From contig NZ_FNRD01000008.1 in NCBI RefSeq assembly GCF_900107635.1, forward strand, positions 1 through 64,000: 64,000 bases of DNA. The letters are read 5' to 3'. How positions within the stretch are numbered: the stretch's first letter is position 1; the number at the start of each line of letters is the position of its first letter. The notes beneath the pieces were generated by a model. It searched no databases, was not told where the DNA came from, and saw only the letters and a program-made list of their open reading frames with translations. The position numbers and the translations under genes were made by a program. Below are positions 49,309-58,223 of this stretch, piece after piece. This stretch comes from Flavobacterium gillisiae (lineage in GTDB: Bacteria; Bacteroidota; Bacteroidia; Flavobacteriales; Flavobacteriaceae).

Positions 49309-50784
49309 ATGGATACAGAAATAAAACTAAAAGGTGACAAAGTCATCGCACAAATACCCTCAATAAAAGATAAAGCTCTACGTATAAATTTGAACGAAAA
49401 TATATATGGAACCTTTGCCGAGATTGGTGCTGGACAAGAAACTGTAAGACATTTTTTTAGATCTGGAGGTTCGTCCGGAACTATCGCAAAAGCAATGTCA
49501 GCTTATGATAAAGATTTTAGTGACTCTATATATGGTATAGAAAAAGATGGACGGTATGTAACAGAAAGCCGACTTAAGAGAATGATTACCATGGAAGGTG
49601 AGCTAATTGAGAAGCGATTGAGCAGAGAAAAACATCCCAATAAAATGTTTTTTAGTTATGCCAATACTGTTGCTACAATTGATTTTGCCAAACAATTTAA
49701 AGGTCACGGTTGGGTAGGTATCCGCTACCAAATTGAGCCTGATGAAGACTATAACGAAATTATACTTCATATTCGTTTTAAAGAGACTGATGCTCGATTA
49801 CAACAAGAAACACTTGGTATCCTTGGGGTGAACTTAATTTATGGTGCTTACTATAAATACAATGACCCTAAACGATTATTGCGTTATTTATATGACCATT
49901 TAGACAAAGACCAACTAGAAATAGATACTATAAATTTCTCAGGTCCTCGTTTTGCAGATGTAGACAATCGTTTGATGAGTTTACAATTAGTAAAAAACGG
50001 AATGACTGATGCGGTTATGTTTGATCCTCAAGGACGAAACATACTTCCTGCAGCCATATTGTATAAAAAGAACATTCTTGCGCTAAGAGGTAGTTTCCGT
50101 CCTGTTACCAAGGTAAATATGGACATGTACGAGAAATCATTAAAGATGTTTCTTGAAGAAAATAAGGTGGAGAAAGAAAATACACTAGTTGTTTTTGAAA
50201 TTACCTTATCAAATTTACGTTCCGACGGTGAAATTGACGAACGCGATTTCATGGACCGAGCTGAATTGCTTTGTTCACTGGGGCAAACGGTAATGATTTC
50301 GAATTTCCAAGAATATTATAAAGTGGTTGAGTATTTTGCCAACTATACCAAAGCAAGAATGGGATTAGCCATGGGAGTAAATAACCTGGTTGATATTTTT
50401 GACGAAAAGTACTATCGCCATTTAAGTGGAGGAATTCTAGAAGCTTTCGGGAAATTATTCTTCCGCGATATGAAGGTGTTTTTATATCCAATGCTTGATG
50501 AGAATGGAGATATCACTACTTCAGAAAATCTAAAAGTACATCCTAGAATGAAAGAATTGTACAAATTCTTCAAATTCAATGGAAAAGTAGTTGATATTGA
50601 TGATTATGATCCTGCAATTTTAGAGGTTTTCTCAAGAGAGGTTTTAAAAATGATTAGCGATGGAAAACCAGGCTGGGAACCAATGCTTCCTTCCGGTATT
50701 GCTGAAATAATTAAAGAGCATAGCCTTTTTGGATACAATCCGACGAAAATATTGAACGAAAATAATTTGAACACCGATTGTTAA
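49309..50784 (+). CDS. Large conserved-looking unknown cytoplasmic protein, 491 aa
   Basis: The 491-residue product has no signal peptide or membrane helix. Notable stretches are FAEIGAGQETVRHFFRSGGSSGTIAKAMSAYDK near the N-terminus, GPRFADVDNRLMSLQLV and GILEAFGKLFFRDMKVFLYP. I recall near-identical proteins as single copies in most Flavobacteriaceae, with conflicting automatic names, so I assign no function. Long conserved blocks suggest an enzyme. It is transcribed alone, with a terminator at 50808. Confidence 0.8.
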   Translation: MDTEIKLKGDKVIAQIPSIKDKALRINLNENIYGTFAEIGAGQETVRHFFRSGGSSGTIAKAMSAYDKDFSDSIYGIEKDGRYVTESRLKRMITMEGELIEKRLSREKHPNKMFFSYANTVATIDFAKQFKGHGWVGIRYQIEPDEDYNEIILHIRFKETDARLQQETLGILGVNLIYGAYYKYNDPKRLLRYLYDHLDKDQLEIDTINFSGPRFADVDNRLMSLQLVKNGMTDAVMFDPQGRNILPAAILYKKNILALRGSFRPVTKVNMDMYEKSLKMFLEENKVEKENTLVVFEITLSNLRSDGEIDERDFMDRAELLCSLGQTVMISNFQEYYKVVEYFANYTKARMGLAMGVNNLVDIFDEKYYRHLSGGILEAFGKLFFRDMKVFLYPMLDENGDITTSENLKVHPRMKELYKFFKFNGKVVDIDDYDPAILEVFSREVLKMISDGKPGWEPMLPSGIAEIIKEHSLFGYNPTKILNENNLNTDC

Positions 50785-50807
50785 GACAAACAGTTTGGTC
50801 TATAAAA

Positions 50808-50850
50808 TAAAAAAGCCAAGAGAGTAAAATTTACTTTCTTGGCTTTTTTT
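50808..50850. terminator. Bidirectional terminator
   Basis: Arms AAAAAGCCAAGAGAGTAAA and TTTACTTTCTTGGCTTTTT pair with one mismatch around a two-base centre. It lies between convergent genes. Confidence 0.85.
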
Positions 50851-50871
50851 AATTACTAAAACTGATTGCTT

Positions 50872-51330
50872 CTAGATCTCTTTTAGAATCTGGTCAGCAT
50901 GGGCTTTAGTTTTCACTTTTTCGATTACTTCATCGATAACTCCATTTTCGTCAATTACAAAAGTGGTTCTGTGAATTCCATCGTATTCTTTTCCCATAAA
51001 CTTTTTAGGTCCCCAAACACCAAAGGCTTCAATTACTGATTTATCCTCATCTGCCAATAATGGAAAAGGAAAATCATATTTTTCTTTGAATTTAGCTTGT
51101 TTCGCTTGTGCATCGGCACTAACTCCTAGAAGTTCATAGTTATTCGCTTTAAAGCGTTCAAAATTATCCCTAAGATCACAGGCTTCGGCTGTACAACCTG
51201 GTGTACTTGCTTTTGGATAAAAGAAAACAACTAGTTTTTTTCCTTTATAATCTCCTAATTTATGAGCATTCCCGTCTTGGTCTAATCCTGAAAAATCAGG
51301 TGCTTTATCTCCTTTTTTTAATGTTGTCAT
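50872..51330 (-). CDS. bcp: Thioredoxin-dependent thiol peroxidase (Bcp/PrxQ)
   Basis: The 152-residue product has the peroxiredoxin start KKGDKAPDFSGLDQDG and the active site YPKASTPGCTAEACDLRD with peroxidatic Cys46 and resolving Cys51, the five-residue spacing typical of Bcp/PrxQ. It reduces hydrogen peroxide and organic peroxides with thioredoxin. The structured element at 51357 lies directly upstream of its start. Confidence 0.95.
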   Translation of the reverse strand: MTTLKKGDKAPDFSGLDQDGNAHKLGDYKGKKLVVFFYPKASTPGCTAEACDLRDNFERFKANNYELLGVSADAQAKQAKFKEKYDFPFPLLADEDKSVIEAFGVWGPKKFMGKEYDGIHRTTFVIDENGVIDEVIEKVKTKAHADQILKEI

Positions 51331-51356
51331 ATTTTTTTATTTATAATCTATGAAAT

Positions 51357-51508
51357 GCCCCAGATGATAATGGAAAGCCCGGACTGAAAAAAACTATTTT
51401 TTTCTTGTTTATAAAGAGCGACCGGCAGGAAGCTCCTTTATAGACTTAGAAAAAAGGTTTTTTAAAGGAGGACTTGTAATGAACAGCTGGATTAGGCACA
51501 TCCTAAAA
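51357..51508 (+). ncRNA. Recurrent structured element, copy 3 (extended)
   Basis: It begins GCCCCAGATGATAATGGAAA and contains GAGCGACCGGCAGGAAGCTCCT, the counterpart of the 3' end of copies 1 and 2. It goes on with a further hairpin CTCCTTTA/TAAAGGAG and ends CAGCTGGATTAGGC with TCCTAAAA. It lies between the divergent bcp and nth genes. It could be an independent RNA; no promoter is assigned. Confidence 0.5.
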
Positions 51509-51543
51509 TTTATATTATTTTTACAAGATATAAAAATACAAAA

Positions 51544-52194
51544 ATGACGAAGCAAGAACGGGTAACATTTGTTATAAATACGTTAAAAGAATTATATCCT
51601 ACGATTCCCATTCCTTTAGATCATAAGGATCCTTATACTTTATTGATCGCGGTGCTGCTCTCTGCGCAATGCACAGACGTTCGCGTTAACCAAATTACGC
51701 CATTACTTTTTGCTAAAGCAGATAATCCGTATGATATGATAAAAATGTCTGTGGAGGAAATTAGAGATATCATACGTCCGTGTGGGCTTTCGCCAATGAA
51801 GTCGAAAGGAATTCATGGTTTATCCCATATTTTAATTGATAAACACGGAGGTGAAGTGCCTCAAAGTTTTGAATATTTAGAAGAATTGCCTGCGGTAGGA
51901 CATAAAACTGCAAGTGTGGTGATGTCTCAGGCTTTTGGAGTTCCGGCTTTCCCAGTAGACACGCACATTCATCGCTTAATGTATAGGTGGAATTTGACTA
52001 ATGGTAAAAATGTGGTTCAAACCGAAAAAGATGCCAAACGTATTTTTCCAGAAGAGATTTGGAATGATTTGCACTTGCAAATAATATGGTACGGAAGACA
52101 ATATTCTCCAGCACGAGGCTGGGATCTAGAAAAAGACATCATCACTAAAACGGTAGGAAGAAAAACGGTTTTAGATGGGTACTATAAAAAATAA
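51544..52194 (+). CDS. nth: Endonuclease III without Fe-S cysteines
   Basis: The 216-residue product aligns with endonuclease III in its full length: the helix-hairpin-helix LPAVGHKTASVV with catalytic Lys121 and the Asp139 in PVDTHIHR are present. The C-terminal [4Fe-4S] motif C-x6-C-x2-C-x5-C is absent: the region WYGRQYSPARGWDLEKDIIT has no Cys at all. It should still excise oxidised pyrimidines and cut abasic sites. Other glycosylases of the superfamily also lack the cluster. Confidence 0.92.
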   Translation: MTKQERVTFVINTLKELYPTIPIPLDHKDPYTLLIAVLLSAQCTDVRVNQITPLLFAKADNPYDMIKMSVEEIRDIIRPCGLSPMKSKGIHGLSHILIDKHGGEVPQSFEYLEELPAVGHKTASVVMSQAFGVPAFPVDTHIHRLMYRWNLTNGKNVVQTEKDAKRIFPEEIWNDLHLQIIWYGRQYSPARGWDLEKDIITKTVGRKTVLDGYYKK

Positions 52195-52286
52195 ATTTCA
52201 CTAGTTTGAAATACAAATTAGTGAAATTTATCAATTCAAGTTCCTCAATAGAACTTCATTTTTAAGCACTGAAACTAACTGATGTT

Positions 52287-52430
52287 CTAGTTCGAAATAA
52301 TTTCGAAACTATGATTGTCAATTTCTATCATGCTTAATGCCTTTGAATAATTTAACAAAAAAGAAACGACTTCTTTTCTTGGTTTCATTGTCCTAGTGAC
52401 TAATGATTTTTTAGAGTAAATTTTTGCCAT
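52287..52430 (-). CDS. Short conserved-looking protein, 47 aa
   Basis: This short minus-strand gene encodes MAKIYSKKSLVTRTMKPRKE and, further on, VVSFLLNYSKALSMIEI with a Ser/Asn end, 47 residues in all. I recall very similar short proteins behind ECF sigma genes in other flavobacteria. It lies 50 nt downstream of the sigma factor gene, so it may be its last co-transcribed gene. The function is unknown; a small regulator is possible. Confidence 0.65.
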   Translation of the reverse strand: MAKIYSKKSLVTRTMKPRKEVVSFLLNYSKALSMIEIDNHSFEIISN

Positions 52431-52480
52431 GCTGTGATTAATTTGTTTTCATTAATAACGCAGCATATATCTATATATTG

Positions 52481-53065
52481 TTAATTAGTTAAAACTATTT
52501 GATGTTTGTCAATAACTTTCCTTAAGTTCATTAAAGCGTAACGCATTCTACCTAAGGATGTATTAATACTTACCCCTGTGATTTCAGAAATTTCTTTAAA
52601 ACTCATATCCTGATACATACGCATCACTAAAACTTCCTTTTGGTCAAGAGGCAACTCTTCAATTAGTTTTTTTATGTCTCTTTCTACTTGATCAGAAATA
52701 ATTTTATTTTCAATTGTAGGGGAATCATCAGACATGATCGAAAAAATGGAAAACTCCTCTGTTTCTCTAAATAAAGGCATTTTCTTATTTTTTCTAAAAT
52801 GGTCAATAATAAGATTGTGTGAGATTCGCATAACCCAAGGTAAAAACTTACCCTCCTCATTATATGAATTAGATTTTAACGTTTTGATTACTTTAATAAA
52901 AGTGTCTTGAAAAATATCATTTGAAATATCTCTATCGGAAATTTTAGAGTAGATAAAGCCGTAAATTCTTGATTCATGCCTTTTGATTAATGTGGACAGG
53001 GCTTCTTCATTACCTGCTACATAATTTTGTACCAATAAAGCGTCTGGGGGTTGTATATTAGCCAT
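52481..53065 (-). CDS. ECF-type RNA polymerase sigma factor
   Basis: The 194-residue product has sigma region 2 (FQDTFIKVIKTLKSNSYNE, then WVMRISHNLIIDHFRKNKK) and region 4 (LPLDQKEVLVMRMYQDMSFKEISEITGVSINTSLGRMRYA). Regions 1 and 3 are missing, as in ECF factors. No anti-sigma gene lies next to it, only the 47-residue gene downstream. It is thus likely a stand-alone type whose activity is set at transcription level. Confidence 0.93.
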   Translation of the reverse strand: MANIQPPDALLVQNYVAGNEEALSTLIKRHESRIYGFIYSKISDRDISNDIFQDTFIKVIKTLKSNSYNEEGKFLPWVMRISHNLIIDHFRKNKKMPLFRETEEFSIFSIMSDDSPTIENKIISDQVERDIKKLIEELPLDQKEVLVMRMYQDMSFKEISEITGVSINTSLGRMRYALMNLRKVIDKHQIVLTN

Positions 53066-53163
53066 AGTTATACCTTTTAGTTTTTGTTTAAAATTTGGAG
53101 TAATTTTTTCTAAAAGTAGTTTTATGGAATAGGCTAATTTTTGTTTAATGTTAATTCAATACT

Positions 53164-53192
53164 CAAATTTAACAAATATTTACGCTAACAAA
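53164..53192 (-). promoter_or_regulatory. Promoter of the sigma factor gene
   Basis: On the minus strand, TTTG (53192-53189), 17 nt and a perfect -7 box TAAATTTG (53171-53164) fit the consensus. The start codon lies about 95 nt further on, leaving a long 5' leader. Confidence 0.6.
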
Positions 53193-53376
53193 CAAATAAA
53201 ATTAAGAAAATTTAACAGCCTAAGCTTTAAAGTGTTAAAAACAAGGAGTTAAAGATTCCATTTAAACAGATTTACAGGATGCTAAAAAAACTTGAAGACC
53301 ATTGCTACCCGTAATTTTCATATCTTAAAAACCGCCAATGTAATATGAAAAAGATGAATATACGCTGAAAACAAAA

Positions 53377-53408
53377 AAAGTAGCAAGTTTAAATTTACTT
53401 GCTACTTT
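53377..53408 (-). terminator. Terminator at the end of the glucan locus
   Basis: Perfect 12-bp arms AAAGTAGCAAGT and ACTTGCTACTTT enclose 8 bases. On the minus strand a T-run follows, 20 nt after the last glycosidase stop. Confidence 0.82.
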
Positions 53409-53428
53409 TCTTACGGTGTCTCCTTTAT

Positions 53429-54184
53429 TTATTGGTAAACTCTGATGTAATCTACAGAAAAATCTTGTGGAAAAATAGAGTCGTCCACATCCGGTCCTCC
53501 AAAATTTCCACCAATTGCCAGATTAACAATAAAATAGAAAGGTTGATTATAAGGCCAGATTGCTTCCGTTTTATGCTCTGGATTAAAAGTGTATACTAAT
53601 TTACCATCGACAAAAAAATCTATTTTATCTTTAGACCAATCCATAGCGTAAATATGATATCCGTCCTCAATATCTTCAAACTTTGTTTTTTTTGTATTGA
53701 TAGTATTTCCATGACTGTCCTGCGTGTGCAAAGAAGTAAAAACCATATCGGGCTCTCTCCCTACATACTCTAAAATATCAATCTCACCACATTTTGGCCA
53801 ACCTACTTTATCAATATTAGATCCCAACATCCAAAAAGCTGGCCATATGCCATTCCCAACTGGTAGTTTTGCTTTCGCTTCAAAATAACCATATTGAAAT
53901 TCTTTTTTCCCTTTGGTTGTAATTCGAGTGGAGGTATATTTATCCTCTTCTTTTTTAGCAGTGATTACAAGGTTTCCCTTTACGATTTTATGATTTTCAT
54001 TAGTGTAAAGCTGCCTTTCACTATTCCCCCAACCACAATTAGGGCAACCATCTCCAAGTTCTACGTTCCAAATTTCCTCATTTAAGTTTTTGCCATTGAA
54101 GTTTTCTTCCCAAACTAATTTTTTACCTTTTGGCTGAGCGAACGAAATCGAACATACCATTAGTAATATTAAGAATTTATTCAT
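53429..54184 (-). CDS. GH16 beta-glucanase (laminarinase type)
   Basis: The 251-residue product has a signal peptide (ending SISFAQ) and a single GH16 domain. The catalytic segment GEIDILEYVG has the ExDxxE triad with both Glu and Asp. WKLGDGCPNCGWGNSERQLYT-like and MDWSKDKIDFFVDG are further marks of the laminarinase subgroup. It cuts beta-1,3- or beta-1,3/1,4-glucan inside the chain. It is the last gene of the locus, 3 nt after the GH3 gene, and may work on fragments in the periplasm. Confidence 0.93.
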   Translation of the reverse strand: MNKFLILLMVCSISFAQPKGKKLVWEENFNGKNLNEEIWNVELGDGCPNCGWGNSERQLYTNENHKIVKGNLVITAKKEEDKYTSTRITTKGKKEFQYGYFEAKAKLPVGNGIWPAFWMLGSNIDKVGWPKCGEIDILEYVGREPDMVFTSLHTQDSHGNTINTKKTKFEDIEDGYHIYAMDWSKDKIDFFVDGKLVYTFNPEHKTEAIWPYNQPFYFIVNLAIGGNFGGPDVDDSIFPQDFSVDYIRVYQ

Positions 54185-54187
54185 TTA

Positions 54188-56494
54188 CTAGTTATTTAAA
54201 TATTGAAAATCCCCTTCTAATGTTTGCGCAGAACTTCCTCCTACAAACACTTTAAAATCACCTGCTTCAGCTTCCCATTTTGAATTAGCCGTAAAAAACT
54301 CAATTGTTTTTTCATTGATTATAAAAGACACTTTTTTGGATTCATTAGGTTGTAATTCAATCATTTCAAATCCTTTTAATTCTTTTACTGGTCGTGTTAC
54401 CGAAGCAAACAAATCACGGATATAGAACTGAACTACTTCTTTTCCTGCATATTTCCCCGTATTCTTTACTATTACAGATACTTCCATTTGACCATTGTCT
54501 GAAAATGATTTTTGACTTAATTCTAAATTCGAATATTCAAATTTAGAATAACTCAAACCATAACCAAAAGGATACAAAGGCGTATTTTTCTCATCAATAT
54601 AATGTGACCAAAAAACACTTTCTGGCTCATTCATCACAGGTCGACCTGTGTTTTTGTAATTGTAATAAATAGGTACTTGCCCAACATTTCTAGGAAAGGT
54701 CATAGGTAATTTTCCACTTGGATTGTAATCCCCGTACAATACTTGTGCGATAGCATTCCCACTTTGCGTTCCTAGTTGCCAAGCCTCAACAATAGCAGGA
54801 ATATGCTCATCTGCCCACGGAATGGCCAGTGGACGTCCATTGTTTAAAACCAAAACAATATTAGGATTCACTTTATAGACTTCTTCCAACAATTCTTGTT
54901 GTACTCCAGGCAAACCAAGATCAGTTCTACTTCTACCTTCTCCAGATTGCAAACCGTGTTCTCCTAAAGACATAATAACTACATCAGCCCCTTTAGCAGC
55001 ATTAATTGCTTCTGCAAATCCGCTTTTATCCGTCATGTTGATTTTGGTTTCCCAAACAAATTGAGTTCTACCTACAGCAACATCAGCTCCTTTTACATAA
55101 GATAAGCTATTGTTTTTATACTTTTTTAATCCTTCTAACAATGAAACCGCAGAATTATCATCGGCAGCAATTCTCCAACTTCCTAATGGGCTAGTTTTAT
55201 CATTTGCTAATGCTCCTATAACCACTATTTTTTGACCTGATTTTTTAAGTGGTAAAAGTTCTTTTTCGTTTTTTAAGAGAACAATTGACTTTTTAGCCAT
55301 TTCGAGCACTGCTTCTTGAAAAGCAGGTTTTCCTACTGTTTCTTTTTCATAGTTTTCGTCGCAATACAAATACGGATTATCAAATAAACCCAACTCAAAT
55401 TTCACTTTTAGAATTCTTCGAGCTGCATCATCAATTGTACTTTCTTTTACTTTTCCTTCTTTTACTAATTCCGCTAAATGTTCTACATAAGCACTAGATT
55501 CCATATCCATATCAGAACCTGCATTAATAGCTATCTCTGCTGCTTGTTTGCTGTCTTTTGCATAACCATGTGCAATCATTTCGTTGATAGAACCCCAGTC
55601 AGACACTACAAAACCATCAAACTTCCAATCGTCTTTTAAGATTTGCCTTTGTAGGTATTTATTTCCGGTAGCAGGAATTCCATTCAATTCGTTAAACGAA
55701 TTCATAAACGTTCGCACACCTGCATCAAGAGCCGCTTTGAAAGGAGGAAAAACAATGTTTTGCAAAGTAGATTCTCCTACATCTACAGTATTGTAATCAC
55801 GACCTGATTCGGCAAAAGCGTAACCTGCAAAATGCTTGGCGCAAGCCAAAATTGTATTCTTAGCTTTTAGATCATCTCCTTGAAAGCCTTGTACACGAGC
55901 AATTGCGATTTGGCTTCCTAGATAAGGATCTTCTCCTGCTCCTTCCATCACACGTCCCCAACGGGCATCACGAGCAATATCTACCATGGGTGCAAATGTC
56001 CAGTTTAATCCAACAGAAGCTGCTTCTTCGGCCGCAACAGCTGCCGATTTTTTAATCTCCACTAAGTCCCAACTTGCTGCTTCAGCTAATGGAATAGGGC
56101 TAATCGTTTTGTAACCATGAATCACATCAAATCCAAAAATTAATGGAATACCTAAACGGGTTTCTTCCACCGCAATTTTCTGTAACGCTCTAACGTCTTT
56201 GACTCCTTTGACATTCAACATCGAACCTACCAAACCATTTTTCAAGTCGGCATATTTTTTGGCGGCTTGCCCTTCTTTTGGAGTTGGGCCTGTAATTTCC
56301 CAAAAACCATTGTACTGGTTGAGTTGTCCGATTTTTTCTTCTAAAGTCATCAACTTTAAAATCGAATCTACTCTAGTTTCTAAAGGATTATCTGTCATAT
56401 AAGAAACGGATGGTTTCATGATTTTATCACTACAAGCAACAACCGTAAGGCTGACTGTAATGATTGTTAACATAAGTTTTAATTTATTTTGCAT
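54188..56494 (-). CDS. bglX: GH3 beta-glucosidase (BglX type)
   Basis: The 768-residue product has a lipobox (VVAC, Cys21) after a short signal sequence, the GH3 (alpha/beta)8 barrel with the nucleophile Asp in GFVVSDWG, the KHFAGYA and GRDYNTVD segments, a second domain with SLGEHGLQSGEGRSRTD and a C-terminal fibronectin-III-like domain (FGYGLSYSKFEY onward). It releases glucose from the non-reducing ends of beta-glucan oligomers. In the locus it acts after import. It may have its own promoter (56517-56524). Confidence 0.94.
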   Translation of the reverse strand: MQNKLKLMLTIITVSLTVVACSDKIMKPSVSYMTDNPLETRVDSILKLMTLEEKIGQLNQYNGFWEITGPTPKEGQAAKKYADLKNGLVGSMLNVKGVKDVRALQKIAVEETRLGIPLIFGFDVIHGYKTISPIPLAEAASWDLVEIKKSAAVAAEEAASVGLNWTFAPMVDIARDARWGRVMEGAGEDPYLGSQIAIARVQGFQGDDLKAKNTILACAKHFAGYAFAESGRDYNTVDVGESTLQNIVFPPFKAALDAGVRTFMNSFNELNGIPATGNKYLQRQILKDDWKFDGFVVSDWGSINEMIAHGYAKDSKQAAEIAINAGSDMDMESSAYVEHLAELVKEGKVKESTIDDAARRILKVKFELGLFDNPYLYCDENYEKETVGKPAFQEAVLEMAKKSIVLLKNEKELLPLKKSGQKIVVIGALANDKTSPLGSWRIAADDNSAVSLLEGLKKYKNNSLSYVKGADVAVGRTQFVWETKINMTDKSGFAEAINAAKGADVVIMSLGEHGLQSGEGRSRTDLGLPGVQQELLEEVYKVNPNIVLVLNNGRPLAIPWADEHIPAIVEAWQLGTQSGNAIAQVLYGDYNPSGKLPMTFPRNVGQVPIYYNYKNTGRPVMNEPESVFWSHYIDEKNTPLYPFGYGLSYSKFEYSNLELSQKSFSDNGQMEVSVIVKNTGKYAGKEVVQFYIRDLFASVTRPVKELKGFEMIELQPNESKKVSFIINEKTIEFFTANSKWEAEAGDFKVFVGGSSAQTLEGDFQYLNN

Positions 56495-56516
56495 GGGTTC
56501 CTTTTTTTTATTTTAT

Positions 56517-56548
56517 CAAAATTAAAAGGCCGGTAAAATCCGGCCTTT
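56517..56548 (-). promoter_or_regulatory. Hairpin plus -7 box before the GH3 gene
   Basis: On the minus strand a hairpin with 9-bp arms AAAGGCCGG and CCGGCCTTT (56548-56525) is followed directly by a perfect -7 box TAATTTTG (56524-56517). The hairpin has only a short T-run, so it may weaken rather than stop read-through, or it may protect the upstream mRNA. A separate promoter for the last two genes is possible. Confidence 0.5.
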
Positions 56549-56571
56549 CAATCTGATAAATATATACCTAA

Positions 56572-58212
56572 TTATTGATACACTCTTACGTAATCTATCT
56601 CCATTGAAGATTGGGTAAAGGCAGAGTCAACTGCTCCTCCAAAAGTTCCTCCCATGGCTACGTTCATAATCATGAAAAAATCTTTATTGAATGGCAAACT
56701 GCTATTATTTGCTACAGTATGAAACAACACGTCATCAACATATAATTTTACTGTTGCTGGACTCCAGATGGTTTTGTAAACATGGAATTCAGTAGAAGCG
56801 TTAGTAATTGTTTTAGTACTTCCATTTCCATTACCACCAGAATTATTAGGGTAATGTAATGTTCCATGAATAACATTAGGCTCACTTCCTTTGTGTTCCA
56901 TAATATCTATTTCTCCACAACCTGGCCATGTATTGGTAGCGTAATCTGAACCTAACATCCAGATTGCTGGCCATGTTCCTGCACCTGCAGGCAATTTGGC
57001 TCTTACTTCTACTTTACCATAGGTAAACTTGTATTTACCTTCTGATTTTAATCGCGTTGAAGTATATCCACTTCCTACTTTTTTCGCAGTGATTTTTAAA
57101 TTTCCACCAGAAACAATAACATTATCTGCACTACTAGTATAGGTTTGCAATTCGCTATTTCCCCAACCGCCAGCACCTAAGTCATAAGCCCATTTTGTAG
57201 CATCAGGAGCTCCATCTGTATTAAACTCATCAAACCAAACTAATTTTGTATAATCAGTAACTGTTTGTGTTGGTTTAGTTGTAGTAAAAGTGTGATACCA
57301 TGCAACTCCTGCGTCTCCACCCATAAGGCCTCTAACCACCATTCTGTTTTCAGTAATCGACAAAATTTCATACGTGCTTTGTCCAATATAATACCCCATA
57401 AAACCAGAATCAGCAATAGTCATTGATGTACCTCTTGTTTGAGTAGCGGCATTTGGGTTTTTTAAGATAACCGACTCAGATGGGCTTAGTGAAACTGATT
57501 TTGTTCCAGAAACCGTGTAATTCAAACAAGAGTCTTCACTACCTGATCCACCACCTACACTTAAGTACGATGCATTAAAGAAAGTTTTTCCTCCATTGTC
57601 TAAATTAAATTTCAATTGTCCTCCAACTAATGAGAAAGTCATTACATTATCATACAAACAACTACTACTTGCTGCTCCTGCTTTTTCAAAAGCGGCTGCT
57701 TGGTACCAAAACCCATAATAGTTTTGCGTTGCATCTGAATTGTTTGGGCCTACCCCTAAATGTCCTACTTCGGAAGCAGAAAAATACCATTTTTTAGACG
57801 TACCTCCTGTTAACAAAGTAACTGCTTCATCATCACTAAAAGTACTCAACACCTTAACGTCAACAGTTGTATTAGATGTTACTCCAGCTTTTCCTGAGGC
57901 AATTACGATAACCGTATAAGTATTAACACCTGTTTTTGTAAATCGTTTTTCAAATACACCGCTAGGTGCGTTTTCAGTAGTACCGTCGCTAAAAACAAAT
58001 TTATAGGATATTGCATCATCTGCTTTTACGGTAAACTTTACTTTTCCTGTTCCATCACCATCTGGCATTGCAGTTGTTTTTCCAATCATCTCATAGGTAA
58101 CAGTTAAATTAGTAGGGGAAGTTAATTCCCCAAAAGAATAATCATCTTTGGAACAATTGACCATCAATAGCAATGTAAAAATGGTAATTGTATTTATTAA
58201 TATCTTTTTCAT
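56572..58212 (-). CDS. GH16 beta-glucanase with PKD-like N-terminal domain
   Basis: The 546-residue product has a lipobox (MVNC, Cys20) and a PKD-like domain at about 35-125 (SPTNLTVTYEMIGKTTAMPDG to TYTVIVIASGKAG). An intermediate domain follows (about 130-305), then a C-terminal GH16 domain with catalytic GEIDIMEHKG and MNVAMGGTFGG. It is a surface-anchored endo-glucanase that would make fragments for SusCD uptake. It follows the glycan-binding protein gene by 11 nt. Confidence 0.93.
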   Translation of the reverse strand: MKKILINTITIFTLLLMVNCSKDDYSFGELTSPTNLTVTYEMIGKTTAMPDGDGTGKVKFTVKADDAISYKFVFSDGTTENAPSGVFEKRFTKTGVNTYTVIVIASGKAGVTSNTTVDVKVLSTFSDDEAVTLLTGGTSKKWYFSASEVGHLGVGPNNSDATQNYYGFWYQAAAFEKAGAASSSCLYDNVMTFSLVGGQLKFNLDNGGKTFFNASYLSVGGGSGSEDSCLNYTVSGTKSVSLSPSESVILKNPNAATQTRGTSMTIADSGFMGYYIGQSTYEILSITENRMVVRGLMGGDAGVAWYHTFTTTKPTQTVTDYTKLVWFDEFNTDGAPDATKWAYDLGAGGWGNSELQTYTSSADNVIVSGGNLKITAKKVGSGYTSTRLKSEGKYKFTYGKVEVRAKLPAGAGTWPAIWMLGSDYATNTWPGCGEIDIMEHKGSEPNVIHGTLHYPNNSGGNGNGSTKTITNASTEFHVYKTIWSPATVKLYVDDVLFHTVANNSSLPFNKDFFMIMNVAMGGTFGGAVDSAFTQSSMEIDYVRVYQ

Positions 58213-58223
58213 CTTTTATATTT

